The notes beneath the pieces were generated by a model, which was not told the DNA's origin, searched no databases, and saw nothing but the letters and a program-made list of their open reading frames with translations. The translations under genes were made by a program, and so were the position numbers. Positions 10,740 to 21,893 of a stretch of DNA of 64,000 nucleotides are shown piece after piece. Each line of letters begins with the position of its first letter. Position 1 is the stretch's first letter. The stretch is from Owenia fusiformis (Eukaryota > Annelida > Polychaeta > Sabellida > Oweniidae). The stretch lies in assembly GCA_903813345.2 (NCBI GenBank), contig CAIIXF020000007.1, positions 17,905,564-17,969,563 on the forward strand, given 5' to 3'.

Positions 10740-13270
10740 TTCGTTCGATGGGATAATGAATTAAGATAGTAGGTTAATCCGGTAGCCGACAGCCGAATGT
10801 TGCATTCACGAATGCAAGCTTAGATATCAGATTTAAAAAAGAAATCAGACTAGAACCCACATATACAGTAGTCTAGTGACGCATGCGCTTTGTATAACGA
10901 ATACGCTCGGGAGTTAAATTGCACCAAGTTATAATAAGATATTCTCGAATAATCAGTAACTTTATTAATGCCCCGGTTGTATTTTATGTGTCAAGCTAGA
11001 AGAGGTTCTCTATTGATTTAGGAGTTAATGAGTTATTCAAATATACCCGAAGGACTTAAAAAACGTTCCTGAATCTTGCAAAATAATGGCATTTTCGCGA
11101 AATATAAAACGTGCCACGCGTGACTGTTGATGGTCGTTCAACTTCTCCTCATGTTATCTATAGTTTAGGTTACTATAACAAAAATCTAAGCATCGTAGCT
11201 CCAATATAAGTTTTCATTTGTTATTCCATTTGTTTGTTTTCCTAAGAGAATGTCGACAGTTCATATTGTAAGCGAGGTTTCTTTGACTTGTTACTTTTGC
11301 GCTAAATTGTTTCCATCGATTAGTGCCCGTAACAATAGTTGCGTGACAGAAAGAGTTGGATTCTAAATATGAAATATGTTATATGATTTAACTATAGGAC
11401 TTATATGGATTTGATGCAATAGTTTGCCAAGACCGTAAAGAGTTCAAAATGTCGAAATATATTCGAAATATATTCTATATATATATATATCTATGTTCGG
11501 CAAGGAGTCTTTTTATTGTTGAGATTTCACTCCAAGCTCAGTAACAGGGAATGTTTTAAACGCAAAAAGCACAGTTCATAGAGATTTGCGGAATTAATTT
11601 ATCCAGTGAGAAAATCCAATCAGTGACACGTTAAGGATTCTTTTCTGAATCTTTATTAGTTTAGCTTCGAGATATAATCTCTTAAAACCGGCTCATTTTA
11701 CCTCAACTGCAGCATAGCGCTCAATACACCACAGTAGGCTTACGGGTAATGTAAAGTACTCGAATAAAATAGCTTGAACACATCCCAGTAAACGTTATCT
11801 ATTTCAGATATCGAGAATCGAAGCAAGCTGTGAATCTAAAAAATAACCAAATATAAAGAGAAACGATGCATATGGGATCAATGCGATAATCAGCAGTTCG
11901 GTATATAACACACCCCACCTTCAACACAACTACACATGGTTTTCATAATTCTGTGATGGATTTGAGTAGTGCGAAAAAAGAGGTATTGAAACTGTGGTCA
12001 TGTTAGGAAACCCAAGCTCATATTATTCATAACATTAGTCAAATCTAGATCTAGGGTGAGGAATTTTCTTCCTGTGTCGGGGGTTTCAGTAAAAAGGTAA
12101 ATGTAATTTGCGTATTCATTATAACGATACGTTTTAGTAGACGGTGAACGCATAATGTAATATGTATCCGTTATAACCATACGTTTTACCGAGACAGTGA
12201 ACGTTGTTGCAAATTGAAATGTAATGTAATACGTATTCGTTACATTACGTTTTACGAGACGGTGCACGTATTTGCCGTTAACAGGGTGTGCTGAATCGGG
12301 GCTGAATCCGGTTAAAACCACTCCGTTAATAGATGGGAATCAGTAAATCATTCAACAGAGGCGCGATCCAATCAATTACGACGCTTCGAAGCAATAAATG
12401 AGCGACTATCAATTTTCCTAAATTGAATTTTGCCAACAAACTGCCGCTTTAAGAATATCAATTCCCAAGTGGGGACTGTATGATAATTTAAGGCTTCTAT
12501 TACACAGACAATAGTCACAATACACCAAGGATAAAGACAGGAGCTGCGTAATCTGGTAATGCTCTATAAAATCCATATTACACACAGTCGGGGAGGCATT
12601 ACACAATATGTTCCGGTTGGTATTGGTATTGGCCATGGTGACCTATCTTGGAACTCGGGTAAAACGCCAGTGCCGGAATTGTTTTAATTTGACAAACTGA
12701 CAATGCCATCCGAAGAACAATGAAACTGCATCTAGTACTAGTCATACAAATATAGACTGTTGGTGGATTATCAGTTACAATAATGCTGCAAGGCTTAACG
12801 CTAGATTATCTCGCGGATGTGGAATATTCTGTCGTAAGAGGCCTTTATTGGTTTAGATCTATATAGTTCTACTATGCGATGCACGCAACTTAGATGTAGA
12901 GCTACACGAGGAAAAATATTCTTATCGATTTGTTGAAGATAATTCAGTGTGGTAATTCGAAATCAAAGGGGAGAAGATTTGAGGATTAGCCATTAGAAAC
13001 CTTCGTAATGATAAATCAAAAAGTGTATATCTTAACTCATCACCACTTGGGATATTTACTTGGGATGTTACTGGATTTCATTCCTGTTCTATAAATACTG
13101 CGTAGTATGTATTACATTGGCTAACAGTCTGTTGTGTGTTAATACTGGTCAGTATTGATGGAAAAAGAATTGGATTTTTTAGACTTACGTAATGCTTCAA
13201 CAAATGTTATAGGAATATTGACAATTGATTAATCATATTAGTGAACGGATCACTATACCAAACTGCATCG
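10740..13270. other. Intergenic, no gene recognised
   Basis: AT-rich, with many stops in every frame. The only structure seen is a loose tandem repeat at about 12115-12275, where 'tacgttttac/tagagac(g/a)gtg(a/c)acg' recurs three times about 60-75 bp apart. Confidence 0.5.
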
Positions 13271-13291
13271 ATGATCCTCACAATTTCTACC

Positions 13292-14464
13292 ATGGAAATC
13301 CGCTTCAACAAGCCAGTCATCGGCAAGATATGCGCCATCATCGCTTTCTGCATACTTGTCTCTTGGGTGCTCAGTGACGCCAATGTTTACACCTCCAGTC
13401 GTCTACCACACGAGGAGCGCAAGGCTTTGTTTTTCAAGACCTTACTTAACCTAAGCGAAGCAGAAGAGGCGGATCTTCTCGATGAACATCAATATTTTGC
13501 TTATGAACCGGAATGTGAAACTGATATTAGAAAGTTAGATATTAACATGCCAATGGTAGCACGGGGTAGTACAAGAGCTGTGGGTGCGAAACTTACGTCT
13601 CTGATTACTGTTTTACCAAATGACCTAGTAAAGGTTGCGAACAAGAAGTTCAGAAAGACGGAAGTGATATACACAGCTTTGGTTACAGAGGAAACACTGT
13701 TGTTCGCAAAAAGTTGGTTGTGCAATACAAAATATTTAGGAATACATCCATCGGTTTTATTGTTCTCTCCAATGCTAAGCGTGATTGAAATCTTGAAAAA
13801 AGAATGGCCTGGTGTAAACGCTTTGTTTATTCCCATTTCTCAAGCAGATGAGCTGAAAGAAAAGCATGGATTTTTCCACACTAAATTAAAAGGTTTATCG
13901 ATGATGGTTGTAAAACTTTATGTAATCTCTACACTTATTCAAAATAATTTCCACACCGTTCTATTCGAGACGGATTCTTATTGGAAAAAGAATCCTTTAT
14001 CTCATCTTAGAGGATACTCAAAATCTGACGTCATATTTTCTAGTGCGTCCCACCTCAGTGATCATTTGTCACGTGGTCTCCTATACTTTAAACCGATTGG
14101 TCAAGTACATTCAGCTTTATCCAATACAACGAAATACGTCCACGCAGCCATGCGTAGACTTGTATCGAGTAATACAACGGACGAGTGCACAGTTTACACA
14201 TTCCAGGCGTTTCTTCAATGGAATATCATTGACTCTGGGAAAGTGAAGTACAAACTGCTACCATATTCCATCGTGGCAGACGGTATGTGGTACGTCTATC
14301 ACTCTAAAGAGTCGAATCGGAGATATGTTAAACAATCACCCCACGACCCAATTATCATTTTAAATAATGGTGTGCGAAAGACTCGTCTGAAAATATTTCG
14401 TGCTGAAAAGCACAAGCATTGGTTCTTGAGAGATGATACAATTTCTTGCAAATGGCAACGTTGA
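13292..14464 (+). CDS. Type II membrane glycosyltransferase-like protein (Nucleotid_trans-like), single exon
   Basis: A 390-residue uninterrupted frame from the ATG at 13292, which sits in ACCATGG, an excellent start context. An in-frame ATG at 13271 could add seven residues, and an in-frame TGA lies upstream of both. Residues ~10-27 (IGKICAIIAFCILVSWVL) form one hydrophobic anchor after a short basic tail, giving a Golgi-type type II topology. Mid-protein, HTVLFETDSYWKKNPL resembles the strand-plus-DxD region of the nucleotide-diphospho-sugar transferase family (Nucleotid_trans, DUF271-like), where an acidic-x-Asp followed by a hydrophobic pair and Trp binds the metal-nucleotide sugar; here it is Glu-x-Asp. 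Family assignment is from this motif, length and topology. Donor and acceptor sugars are unknown. It is convergent with the EGF membrane gene to its right. A candidate AATAAA lies at 15114-15119. Confidence 0.8.
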   Translation: MEIRFNKPVIGKICAIIAFCILVSWVLSDANVYTSSRLPHEERKALFFKTLLNLSEAEEADLLDEHQYFAYEPECETDIRKLDINMPMVARGSTRAVGAKLTSLITVLPNDLVKVANKKFRKTEVIYTALVTEETLLFAKSWLCNTKYLGIHPSVLLFSPMLSVIEILKKEWPGVNALFIPISQADELKEKHGFFHTKLKGLSMMVVKLYVISTLIQNNFHTVLFETDSYWKKNPLSHLRGYSKSDVIFSSASHLSDHLSRGLLYFKPIGQVHSALSNTTKYVHAAMRRLVSSNTTDECTVYTFQAFLQWNIIDSGKVKYKLLPYSIVADGMWYVYHSKESNRRYVKQSPHDPIIILNNGVRKTRLKIFRAEKHKHWFLRDDTISCKWQR

Positions 14465-15169
14465 GACCGCTTTTCATGAGACCGACTACATTAAATTCTT
14501 ATTTAAGATGAGACTGAGTGTTTATTAAAATAACGTGATATCAAGAAGATCCAGAGTGAAAAACGACAATTTATAAAATACTGGCCAAATAGTCTAATGT
14601 AGGTCCATGAATGTAGCAATAATCTCATTTCAAAGGGCAACATAGTGGGCCAAGGGCCATCTTAACTTGTACTGATACCTGAGAACAGATCTTGCAGGGT
14701 GATGACTGAGAATAATTGGTGCCTGTAACATTCTTCCAAACACACTAGTAAAAGATGAGTAAATTCTGTTTGTTTAAATGTCAGTACAAATCTTATTCAA
14801 TTTATACAAAAGTAATTGTCACAGTAACTTGATACTATCATGTCGAGAGACAGTTTATTCTGAATAGTTTATCTTTGTAAACTAAATATCTAAACCCACG
14901 TCCCTATGCATGTATATGCGATTGATTGTATATTTACAGTATATATGTCATTGATTGTATATTTACAGTATATAATATGCAATTGATTGTATTACGACAT
15001 AGCTTACAGAATCTGATTATGAAAATAGAAATTTCATCAGGATGCAATTACTCAGTTACATTTTCAATTATGATTTTGAATGTAAATCAGTGTCATGGAC
15101 TCTTGGTTTGTAAAATAAATAAGCAGATTTCGATATCGTCAATTTCTGCAAGATATATGTAGCAGTTCA
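14465..15169. other. Convergent intergenic region with a short tandem repeat
   Basis: Separates two genes that face each other. At 14915-14990, 'ttgattgtatatttacagtat' recurs about 2.5 times with a ~36-bp period. Nothing else is recognised. Confidence 0.5.
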
Positions 15170-18100
15170 CTATATTTTGTATGGTCGTTGTTCTATGTAG
15201 CTTGGTCGGTCGATCTTCCACTAAAAACAAACACGGCATAGTATTAATGAAAATATTCCCTTTGTGAGAACAAGTACCACTGCTTGTTTGTAATGTTGAT
15301 TGTGTTCATATTTTATCATTACACATTGTACAGTACTTCCAAATAATTTCACACGATTTAGGGGCCCATCAATATTAAACCTGTCTAAACTAAACAGATA
15401 TTTTGCATAAGCCCGGTATTTCGTTGAAATATTTTATCCTACTTATCATGATTGGGATAAACATCATATTCAACAGACATGTGGATGCTGACGAGGGTCT
15501 AATTTATTGTACGGGAGATTACCATAAAGTGGGGAACGTGAGTTGGTATTGATTTCCGCAATGTCAATAACGAAGGTTGCAGCAGTGCTTACAAAACCAA
15601 ACAATAACGATATTATCCAATTTTGCTGGGGATCTGAGTAATGAAATAGATAAGAAATTCTATAAATTGTAGAAATTAATCAAATTGGGAAATTGACTTA
15701 CGTTTGGTTTATCAAAGACAGGGACGCCTCCAATTCTTGCCATCAATTCTGAAAATATCAAACATGTCAACATTTCATACACGAAAGCTTAGTAATGGTC
15801 ATTCAGTAATTAACACCGTGCCATGTCTTAGATTGCACAAAAGCCACCCTTTATGAATTTTCCCGCTTTCTCTGGTTTACGAGTATTCACGTAAGACAAT
15901 TGAAAAAGTCACGTCTACCTGTTTGTGATACCAGAATTTATCATCTCATATAGTCGTCGACCTCTTTTCCCCTTGGGAGAGATCCATTGACACTACATGA
16001 TTAGGAGTAATCGTGGTAATTTCTAATTAGTATAAAGTACTTGAAATCTCAAATAAATCTTGATTCTAGTGTGAGATGGCATTGTATTGGAATGATATAT
16101 TATGGTGCTGTTTGTATTTTGGTAGCTAGTTTCGTGTTTTTATGGTTGTTATTTATCGTTTTCCGTTCGGTCTCATAAATGTATTCATGAATAACATGTT
16201 GAATAAAATGTTGAATAACATGGTTGACTTCAGTGCAAGATTATTGCTTAACAATCAGTTCCTTTCTTTTGAGATACAGGAGTATACGATACAGTTACTA
16301 ATGTACCTTCATCAGTGACGTAGGCCTTATTCTCCAAAGCATTCTTGACATTTTCTTCTTCACGTCTCTTCCTTATTTCATCTACCAGCTCATCATTGGT
16401 GAATATCTCTATCGGTTCCTTGTTGCTCACCACTATCGTGGATGTACTCGGCATCTCTGTTTCGGTTTGCTACATGACAGAAGTAGGAAGTTTGATGCAT
16501 TATTAGTTTGCATATTCGTTTCATTTCATCAGTTTATCATGTTAAGTTTAGAGGCAACTGACACCCATATGGATTATGTTTATATGGTTTATGATATCAT
16601 ATAATTGTACTTATCGAGATGACAAGATAAGATAAGGTGTTTTAAAAGATAGAAAGAAGAAAATAAACGGAAATAAGAAAGAAATATTCAGAGTTCTCAT
16701 GTTTTATGCGATTAAACATAAAATATGCAACAACGTCATTGATGTAAATAAGGAACAGGATGAGACCAAGAATCGTAACCAGTGGAACCTCAGAGGTTAC
16801 TACATTTGTGCTTGAAATCTTGCCGTTATATTCAGTTTCCTGAGTTCCATTTGAACGATAAATAATAGTTTTTGAAGAAGTTTCTCATGATTTGCAGTAT
16901 CGAAAGCTTTAGACAAGTCGAAGAATATGACAATTTGAAAACGAAATTCGATTAGATGTACTAATGTTTCTAAAAAGCTAGTGATAGCTATATGTGTATA
17001 TATGTTTTGAAGCAAAATTGCTTTCATAGTATATAATAATTATCTTGGAATTTTAGTGTTGAAAAGTAGTCGATGCATGATAAATACTTATACAACCATC
17101 TTTTCATTAATGATTTATTAATTTCAATAATATGTATTTGAATACCATTTGAGTTGATAAGGTAAGTATGAAATAGTTTCTTCATGTGTTTAGCTTAATC
17201 AACGATGAAACCTACCTTGTCTGACAGAATCTTAGTAGGTACAACAGCGGGCAAGGGCGGACAATATGGTTCTTCTTCATAAGGACGGAAGTGTACGCTG
17301 CGGATATCTTTCTCTTTCCTTGAACAATATAATATTCAAAATGTATCTCATTATCACAAGGAACGTTGTTCTGTGAGACATAATAACCCGTTCATAACCC
17401 ATCCGCCCGTTCGTTTGTTCGTCCGTTCGTCTGTCAGAGCGATAACTCAAATACAAGTTGACGAATTTGGTTCACGAGTTAAGGGCTGACAGTAGGACCT
17501 TGAGAAGGGATTCTCAATACGTTCGTCTCTATTTGAAATGAACACCACATTTCATAAAAATGTAATCGTGATAATTAAAAGACCAGTTGACAGATTTGAT
17601 CTAAAATATTATATACTGATGCTTAAGAACCGTTAGTTCAAGAAAACATTTTCAAGATTGCCTCTGAATTTGAAATGGCCGACATTTTTGTGAAAATGTT
17701 ATCATAATATCTGCTCCGCTTTGGGAAATTATTTATATTTTCATTATTCTGTTCAACACCTCATCAGACCAAAAATTGGGGATACCTCGCATTATTTATA
17801 TAAATGAAAAACGTTATAATGTTATAATGTTACATCTAAATGTCTCACCTTTCGAGAATCATCATTCTCCTGTCACCGTCCAGGTCAGAGAAGAGACGAC
17901 TGACAGTGCGGCACATCCAGATGATGTAGCAAAGGAGCATCAGGAAGAGGATCCAAAGAACACACAGGCTGGCTATACCGATACCACCGAGAAGCTTGTT
18001 CATCAGTTCATCTGTGATAAAGATTGGCGTGTATGTTAACAAACAATTAAGAATATGAATAAATCCGATCAGTAAAATGTTTTGTTTCAAAGCTAGTGAG

Positions 18101-19071
18101 ACATATTAAGAAAGTTCAGCAATAGTAGAGGCATTAAGAGCGCAAGGCTACATTCACAATTTCCATCATTATTCTGTATTTTTGATTATAGTCTACTTGT
18201 GATTTAGATTAGGAATCGGGTCAACTCTATGTTCAGGTGTAATGATTTATTTGCCTTTATTTATTTTCATCTGAGACACTATGATTCAGTAAATGAAAAT
18301 GTACCCCTCTCGCAATAAGTCCCAGTGTAGCCCAAGCTGCATCTGCAGACGAATTTAGTGTTGTTCCCTGCACATGTACCACCATTGAAACAAGGGTTGC
18401 TCGAACATGGGCCTAAAATTAGAAAGACGTTTCAAATCATACAGCAGTCTAACATACTGTTTGTGAATTAAACAATATCATCATAATTATTACAATCTTT
18501 ACGGACTTTTTTTAATCAGTACAGCAAATAAATATTGAAATTAAAATAAATGAACAGTATAAATAGATATTATCAAAATTATAAAATGTGGATATCGACA
18601 TTATTTTTCTGGGGACTTTTTTATCCTTGAATAACTGAATAAAGTATCGAGCATTTTAAAAGGTACGCCAATAAACGGGACAACAATAATACGAAATTCA
18701 ATGTAATTTTGGGAAAGTTGGTTTTATCTCTGATTCGACCATTTAAAATTAGATATTACCTGATGATTGTGCTGTTGCCAGAGGGAGACATACAAGGAAG
18801 AGCAAGTCTGAAAACATGAGTAACAATTATATATAAGATTTCATTTTCATTTCAAACGGTGCCTCGCAAAGATACACAGTTTCAATTGCGATCACGGAGT
18901 CATCTTTGGCTTCCAAAGAAGCTCAATGAGTTTGTTAGACTTAATAACTGAAACCGTTTCATCAAAATGGCATGGAGACGAGAATATTTCATAATTCCTG
19001 GTTTTAAATATACAATCACAAATTGAAATTTTAAGACTGTACTTACAGAAATATACGCAGTATGCCATCAT
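15170..19071 (-). CDS. Single-EGF, single-pass type I membrane protein (complete, 8 exons, 235 aa)
   Basis: Exons on the minus strand: 19071-19047, 18807-18760, 18412-18305, 18011-17849, 17318-17216, 16469-16307, 15748-15702, 15220-15170. All splice sites are GT...AG, phases agree throughout, and the sum is 708 nt ending in TAG. Residues 1-~22 are a signal peptide ending ...PLATAQSS. Residues 27-58 are one EGF-like domain with six Cys spaced x4, x5, x8, x1, x8; CFNGGTC fits the O-fucose consensus between Cys2 and Cys3, and NNT at 41-43 is an N-glycosylation sequon. Residues 69-94 are the membrane span. The ~140-residue tail is charged, with a proline/tyrosine-rich stretch (RPYEEEPYCPPLP) and an acidic/basic helix-like stretch (DELVDEIRKRREEEN). 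The EGF spacing is Delta/Notch-like rather than EGFR-ligand-like. It may be a cell-surface ligand or adhesion protein; no orthologue is recognised. Confidence 0.85.
16800..17027 (-). pseudogene. LINE reverse transcriptase fragment
   Basis: The minus-strand frame contains FFDLSKAFDTANHEKLLQKL, the hallmark fragment of the non-LTR reverse transcriptase (usual form DLSKAFDTVNHxxLLxKL, with the catalytic Asp in the first part). Only about 70 residues are open and no YADD block follows, so it is a truncated relic. It lies in intron 5 of the EGF membrane gene in the same orientation. Confidence 0.85.
17395..17720. repeat. Inverted copy of the 9770-10710 repeat family
   Basis: A 'cgttcgtttgttcgtccgtt' run (GGAC/GAAC repeats read on the other strand) followed by 'gcgataactcaaatacaagttgacgaattt', the complement of the 'aaattcgtcaactagtatttgagttatc' type block at 9770-10710, then a 'gaaatggccgacat' block. 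It lies in intron 4 of the EGF membrane gene. Confidence 0.7.
18305..18412 (-). CDS. EGF-like domain exon (exon 3 of the membrane gene)
   Basis: A 108-nt exon in phase 1 at both ends, the classic shuffled EGF module. It encodes GPCSSNPCFNGG through GYTGTYCER, with all six cysteines of the domain in this one exon. Confidence 0.92.
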
Positions 19072-19519
19072 TATCCAAGTCCCTCTTCCTCACACACGCG
19101 CTATCCAAATTGTTAATCACTAGTGTATTTAGTGACGATGGTATAAAATGTAAAAATTGTAGTGTTGTACACCCAAAATACTTACATTTTGGGAAGGGAA
19201 TTGGACTTTTGAACTCAAATTTGCGTTTGTCGACTCCCTAATACTTGTTATCAATGGTATCAAATATATCCAATACTATCAATATGCACTTCACATTTTC
19301 CGACTTTTCAAGCACCGGAATTAAAGACACTTAAGCTCACTAAATGATCAAAAGCTCCCTCAATTTGCCTCATTTACGATGTCCCAAAATGTATAAACGG
19401 GTACCTTTTTACAAATTATATGCATAGTTTAGAATATAAATCCTCATATTATTCCTAGTCATCTTGTACTAAGCGTCTCAGAACTATGCTGCATTTCTAA
19501 GGGCCCAGGTGAAGCTAAA

Positions 19520-19800
19520 TGATTCCCATTAGATGTCATGAAATTTTAAAATGCCTCATAATATGGAGTCAAGGTTGTAATGAAGTTGTAATGAAATTGA
19601 CTTTGAAAATATATTTGTAATACAATCGAAGAAAAATAACATTGTAATGATTCCTATTCTATTGGATGTAATTTAAAATGCCTCATAATCGGGAGCAAGA
19701 ATTTGAAATTATAAGGAATTTGAAATACTTGTGTAAAATTCGAAAAAATAACATTGTAATGGTTCCCATTGGATGTAATGGAATTTCAAAATCTAGATTT
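19520..19800. repeat. Degenerate ~130-bp tandem repeat, about 2-3 units
   Basis: 'tgattcccattagatgt', 'aaaatgcctcataat' and 'aaaaataacattgtaatg' recur at about 130-bp spacing, upstream of the EGF membrane gene. No gene is seen between 19072 and 20145. Confidence 0.6.
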
Positions 19801-20145
19801 AAGATTCAATAAAAAAAACTAATGAAATATACTTCTAAATGGCATATAAAACTGACAGTATACTAGTATTAGTAGTACTTCAAAGTAAAAAGTACTCTTA
19901 TAATCGTCTAGCCCTTGTGTAAGGTAAAAAAGCTTTTATTACGGTCTATTTCATAACAATAAAAATCCAAATTTTGCAAATGGCTACCCTTAAATCGTGA
20001 CACTGTTGGCTAAATGTTACCATAAGATTTTAATTCTAATGATCACTATCGATTATTTATAACTTTTATTGCATTGGCTACTTTGACTCAAGAGGAACTT
20101 TTGGTCCCGACGAGAGTCAACAAACAGATTAACATTACAAATCAC

Positions 20146-21893
20146 CAATCCAATTGTTGTTTCAGTCACCAGCAATCACTGAGGTTTTTTCCAAACTGGA
20201 CAATAAACCGATTGTTGTTTCAGTTACCCATCACTGAGGTTTTTTCAAATTGAACAATAAACCGATTGTTATTTCAGTCACCCATCACTGAGGTTTTTCC
20301 AAATTGAACAATAAACCGATTGTTGTGTCAGTCAACAATCACTGAGGTTTTTTCCAAACTGGACAATAAACCGATTGTTGTTTCAGTCACCCATCACTTG
20401 AGTTTTTCCAAATTGAACAATAAACCGATTGTTATTTCAGTCACCCATCACTGAGGTTTTTCCAAATTGAACAATAAACCGATTGTTGTGTCAGTCAACA
20501 ATCACTGAGGTTTTTTCCAAATTGGACAATTAACCGATTGTTGTTTCAGTTACCCATCACTGAGGTTTTTTTCAAATTGAACAATAAACCGATTGTTGTG
20601 TCAGTCAACAATCACTGAGGTTTTTTCCAAATTGGACAATAAACCGATTGTTGTTTCAGACACCCATCACTGAAGTTTTTCCAAATTGGACAATAAACCG
20701 ATTGTTGTGTCAGTCAACAATCACTGAGTTTTTTTCCAAATTGGACAATTAACCGATTGTTATTTAAGTTACTAATCACTGAGGTTTTTTCCAAATTGGA
20801 CAATTAACCGATTATTGTTTCAGTTACCCATCACTGAGGTTTTTTCCAAACTGGACAATAAACCGATTGTTATTTAAGTCAACAATCACTGAGTTTTTTC
20901 CAAATTCGACAATAAACGAATTGTTATTTCAGTCACCCATCACTGAAGTTTTTTCCAAATTGAACAATAAACCGATTGTTGTTTCAGTCACCCATCACTG
21001 AAGTTTTTCCAAATTGAACAATAAACCGATTGTTGTTTCAGTCACCCATCACTGAAGTTTTTCCAAATTGAACAATAAACCGATTTTTGTTTCAGTCACC
21101 CATCACTGAGGTTTTTCCAAATTGAACAATAAACCGATTGTTGCTTCAGTCACCCATTACTGAGGTTTTTCCAAATTGGACAATAAACCGATTGTTATTT
21201 CAGTCACCCATCACTGAGGTTTTTCCAAATTGAACAATAAACCGATTGTTATTTCAGTCACCCATCACTGAGGTTTTTCCAAATTGAACAATAAACCGAT
21301 TGTTATTTCAGTCACCCATCACTGAGGTTTTTCCAAATTGAACAATAAACCGATTGTTGTTTCAGTCACCCATCACTGAAGTTTTTCCAAATTGAACAAT
21401 AAACCGATTGTTGTTTCAGTCACCCATCACTGGAGTTTTTCCAAATTGAACAATAAACCGATTGTTGTTTCAGTCAACAATCACTGAGGTTTTTCCAAAT
21501 TGAACAATAAACCGATTGTTATTTCAGTCACCCATCACTGAAGTTTTTCCAAATTGAACAATAAACCGATTGTTATTTCAGTCACCCATCACTGAGGTTT
21601 TTCCAAATTGAACAATAAACCGATTGTTGTTTCAGTCACCCATCACTGAAGTTTTTCTAAATTGAACAATAAACCGATTGTTGTTTCAGTCACCCATCAC
21701 TGGAGTTTTTCCAAATTGAACAATAAACTGATTGTTGTTTCAGTCACCCATCACTGAGGTTTTTCCAAATTGAACAATAAACCGATTGTTGTTTCAGTCA
21801 CCCATCACTGAAGTTTTTCCAAATTGAACAATAAACCGATTGTTGTTTCAGTCACCAATCACTGAGGTTTTTCCAAATTGGACAATAAACTGG
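20146..21893. repeat. 54-bp satellite-like tandem array, about 32 copies
   Basis: The unit contains 'acaataaaccgattgttgtt', 'cagtcacccatcactga' and 'gtttttccaaattga'; the distance between equivalent points is 54 bp (10 units = 540 bp between 21241 and 21781). Two variants, CACCCATCACTG and CAACAATCACTG, are mixed in the left part, while the right part is more uniform. Every unit contains AATAAA. Some left units are 1-2 bp longer because of the T run. Confidence 0.97.

Noticed and set aside
20146-21893. CRISPR-like array of regular repeats
   Set aside because: The units are contiguous 54-bp tandem copies with no unique spacers, and the genome is eukaryotic.
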